Below are positions 61,875 to 64,000 of a stretch of 64,000 nucleotides of DNA, piece after piece. The stretch is from assembly GCF_012295525.1 (NCBI RefSeq), contig NZ_CP051167.1, forward strand, positions 4,075,501 to 4,139,500, read 5' to 3'. Numbering within the stretch: position 1 is the stretch's first letter; each line of letters opens with the position of its first letter. The notes under the pieces are model-generated. The model saw only the letters and a program-made list of their open reading frames with translations, was not told the origin of the DNA and made no database searches. Origin of the DNA: Oxynema aestuarii AP17. Its GTDB lineage: Bacteria; Cyanobacteriota; Cyanobacteriia; Cyanobacteriales; Laspinemataceae. A program made the translations under genes and the position numbers.

Positions 61875-63306
61875 TAGCAGTTGCGGTTAAATTTTGCATT
61901 TTTTCTAAGAATTGTTTTTGCAACTGTTCTCGGTTTAATTTGCCGCGATCGTTGCGAGGTAATTGCTCGATCGCCCACCAATGTTTCGGACGCTTAAAGT
62001 GGGCTAAATTCCCCTCTAAAGCCCGTGAAAGGTGCTCGGGAGAAAGATCGGGAGAGCGAGGGACGTAAACGGCGGCGATCGCCTCACCCCAATCGGGATC
62101 GCTCACGGCGATCGCGCAGACATCTTTGACTAACCCCGTGGCGCGGATCGCCGCTTCCACTTCTGCGGGAAACACGTTTTCGCCTCCAGTAATAATCTTA
62201 TCGCTATTGCGTCCGACGATTTGCAAATATCCGCGATCGTCAATATATCCCAAGTCGTCGGAATTGAAAAAATTGAAGTCAAATGGATTGGATGCGTTTC
62301 CCTCGTTTTGCGGAAAATACCCCAAAGCGAGGGATTTTGCCGCGATCGCCACCATGCCAATTTCTCCCGGTTTTAACGTTTCTCCCGTCGGGGTACAAAT
62401 TTTGAGCCTTGCATGGGGTAGAACGCGACCGCTACTGTTATTTCCCGCTAAAAAGTCTTCCGGTTTTAAGGTGACGACCCCAGACGCGGTTTCGGTCATA
62501 CCATAGGTCGGCGCGAGGGGAATGTTCAGGGTTCTTGCCGTGGCGAATAAGTCCGACCAGGCAGGGGCTCCACCGAGAAGAACGGCTTCAAAGCGGGCTA
62601 AATATGCTGCTGCTTGGGGAAGGGTTAACAAGCGTTGCAATTGGGTGGGAACGAGAGAAATAAAAGAGTTTGACGGGTTAAAATTGGGCGGAATTTGTTG
62701 GGGGATGGCTTTATAAGAGGGAAAAATCGCCAAGTTTCCCCCGGTGAGAAGCGATCGCCAAAACTGCATTAAACCACTGACGTGATACAGGGGTAAAACG
62801 CAAAAACTATTGACGCGATCGCGATCGAAGTATTCGCAAAACCCGCGAACGGAAGCGGTTAAAGTTCGTACCGTATGAATGGCGAAACGAATTTTTCCCG
62901 AAGATCCCCCGGTGGGAATCAAGATGCACGGAGTTTCGGTCCGTGGGGGGGTAAATTTGGGAAGAGGAGACGGGGAGTGAGGGGGAATGGCTGGAATGTC
63001 TCCCCAGATGAGATCGGGGCGGATGGCATTAAAGAGTTGCTGCCATTCTGGGGGTTGCCAGTGGGGATTGCAGAGGAAAACTGGGCAGTTTCGGGCGATC
63101 GCCGCCAGGAATCCGGCGAGAAAGGCGATGGGGTCGCGTTCGGCTAGAAAAATGACGCTTTGGGGCGCCACCGCGTCGAGTGCGGCGAGTTTGGCCTCGA
63201 ATTGCTGGTGTAAAATCGCGCAGGCGCGGCGATCGCCGACCTGGAGACCGTCGGCGTCGATCCAGGAACAGAGGCGGGTGAACAGTGCGGTTACAGGTCG
63301 GTCCAT
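61813..63306 (-). CDS. menE: 2-succinylbenzoate-CoA ligase
   Basis: 497 residues of the acyl-adenylate-forming superfamily. P-loop-like motif PTGGSSGKIRFA, LPLYHVSGLMQFWRSLL, APTYGMTETASGVVTL, the DDLGYIDDRGYLQIVGRNSDKIITGGENVFPAEVE hinge and the catalytic Lys near the end (NDRGKLNREQLQK) are in the usual order. The N-terminal domain is somewhat short and divergent. It activates o-succinylbenzoate to its CoA ester, after menC. Its start overlaps menC by 16 bp, so the two are translationally coupled. Confidence 0.92.
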   Translation of the reverse strand: MDRPVTALFTRLCSWIDADGLQVGDRRACAILHQQFEAKLAALDAVAPQSVIFLAERDPIAFLAGFLAAIARNCPVFLCNPHWQPPEWQQLFNAIRPDLIWGDIPAIPPHSPSPLPKFTPPRTETPCILIPTGGSSGKIRFAIHTVRTLTASVRGFCEYFDRDRVNSFCVLPLYHVSGLMQFWRSLLTGGNLAIFPSYKAIPQQIPPNFNPSNSFISLVPTQLQRLLTLPQAAAYLARFEAVLLGGAPAWSDLFATARTLNIPLAPTYGMTETASGVVTLKPEDFLAGNNSSGRVLPHARLKICTPTGETLKPGEIGMVAIAAKSLALGYFPQNEGNASNPFDFNFFNSDDLGYIDDRGYLQIVGRNSDKIITGGENVFPAEVEAAIRATGLVKDVCAIAVSDPDWGEAIAAVYVPRSPDLSPEHLSRALEGNLAHFKRPKHWWAIEQLPRNDRGKLNREQLQKQFLEKMQNLTATATIFRVPHGETPGGTLAPKDS

Positions 63307-64000
63307 AAGCGATCGATCGAGACCTCCTCGCCGTCCTCAAACCAGTGGGTGATACCGAAACCGACGGCGCGATCGCCCGGATTTTGCAATTCGGCGGCAA
63401 TTTTGAGGGCCGCCTGTCGTCCGACCTGGGTTTCAAAGACCGAGGAAAAGACGGCGTCGATCGCCTGAGTTTGGCAAAATTGGCGCAATTCCGACGGCGA
63501 CCCGGCGATGCACGGTTTAATTACGAAAATGCCGCGCCAGCCTTCTCGGTAAACTTGGCGCAGTTGGGAGAGTCCGGCAACAGATTCGTCTAAGGCGAGG
63601 GGAATGGCGAAGCGATCGGCTAATTGCAGCATTCCGTCGAGGTCGCCGACGGCGAGGGGTTGTTCGAGAAATTCGATTTTGAGGGGGAGATGCTCGATCT
63701 CGCCGAGGCGTTCGCAGGTTTCCAGCCAGCGACAGGCTTGGTCGTAAGTTAAGGCGCCGTTGGCGTCGAGGCGCAATAAGGCGGTTTCTTGGAGGAAACT
63801 ATCGCGCAGCGATCGCACCAGTTGTTGAAAGCTTTTTAGTTCGGCCTCGATCGGCGCGACGCCGATTTTCCATTTAAACGTCCGATAGCCTTGTTTCCAG
63901 AGGATTTGACGGGCGATCGCCGCCCCGGCCCCGGCGGGGAGTAAACCGCTATAGGTGAGGTGATGGTAGGGGACGTCTTCAAATCCTAATTCGGGTTGGA
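63291..64000 (-). CDS. menC: o-Succinylbenzoate synthase, N-terminus cut by window edge
   Basis: The open frame runs from the stop at 63291 to the right edge, so the start is missing; at least 236 residues are seen. The enolase-superfamily catalytic lysine region is FKWKIG near 63870, then LRLDANGALTYDQACRW, LKIEFLEQPLAVGDLDGM, IPLALDESVAGL and FVIKPCIAGS with the metal-binding Asp, Glu, Asp and second Lys in order. It dehydrates SHCHC to o-succinylbenzoate in the phylloquinone pathway. It overlaps menE by 16 bp. A start around 63818 seen in the same frame is internal. Confidence 0.92.
   Translation of the reverse strand, partial: QPELGFEDVPYHHLTYSGLLPAGAGAAIARQILWKQGYRTFKWKIGVAPIEAELKSFQQLVRSLRDSFLQETALLRLDANGALTYDQACRWLETCERLGEIEHLPLKIEFLEQPLAVGDLDGMLQLADRFAIPLALDESVAGLSQLRQVYREGWRGIFVIKPCIAGSPSELRQFCQTQAIDAVFSSVFETQVGRQAALKIAAELQNPGDRAVGFGITHWFEDGEEVSIDRLWTDL

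Overview
The window is cyanobacterial chromosome. Three things show this: the HIP1 octamer GCGATCGC and its core CGATCG recur throughout on both strands; there is an ndhA-ndhI-ndhG-ndhE cluster for photosynthetic NDH-1; and there is a menC/menE plus DHNA-CoA thioesterase set for phylloquinone. Small cyanobacterial families (DUF3181-like, 2TM protein), a CHAT/haemagglutinin giant and RTX proteins fit a filamentous, surface-protein-rich cyanobacterium. The genus is inference and is not claimed.

Layout. (1) 1-7379, minus strand: a tight six-gene block (asparagine-synthase-like protein without its glutaminase cysteine, NAD-epimerase, methyltransferase, GlpD-like FAD dehydrogenase, GT4 glycosyltransferase, second methyltransferase), probably making a glycolipid or glycan; it runs off the left edge. 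(2) 7380-13395: a repeat-bearing gap, a polyprenyl-phosphate-type GT2, an MFS transporter, tRNA-Arg(ACG), moaC, small membrane proteins and sixA. (3) 13559-19128: gltA, ndhAIGE and NAD kinase, ordinary housekeeping. (4) 19250-44265: an accessory surface-protein island. Two paralogous methyltransferase/glycosyltransferase proteins bracket a giant haemagglutinin-CHAT protein, an RTX protein, a TPR/SPINDLY-type O-glycosyltransferase and a complete inner-membrane type I secretion operon (PpiC isomerase, cNMP-C39-like-ABC exporter, HlyD adaptor). (5) 44501-52277: two tandem 1288/1289-residue sensor histidine kinase/receiver/PAS/adenylate cyclase hybrids, clearly a duplication. (6) 52645-57286: dTDP-rhamnose genes rmlC, rmlD and a long-form rmlA-like nucleotidyltransferase, followed by two glycosyltransferases. 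(7) 57678-64000: glmM, a membrane-anchored or exported PrxQ-like peroxiredoxin, an exported HExxH protein, DHNA-CoA thioesterase, a small unknown gene, menE, and menC cut by the right edge.

How it fits together. Sugar-nucleotide synthesis (rml genes, glmM), at least six glycosyltransferases and two secretion-type surface proteins make this largely a cell-surface region. The most unusual unit is the RTX / O-glycosyltransferase / type I secretion island. It could be a dedicated make-glycosylate-export system, though the window gives only gene neighbourhood as support. Both bracketing paralogs have a heptanucleotide tandem repeat directly before the start codon (six copies and three degenerate copies), a possible copy-number-variable element. 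No CRISPR array, rRNA, integrase or intact insertion sequence was seen.
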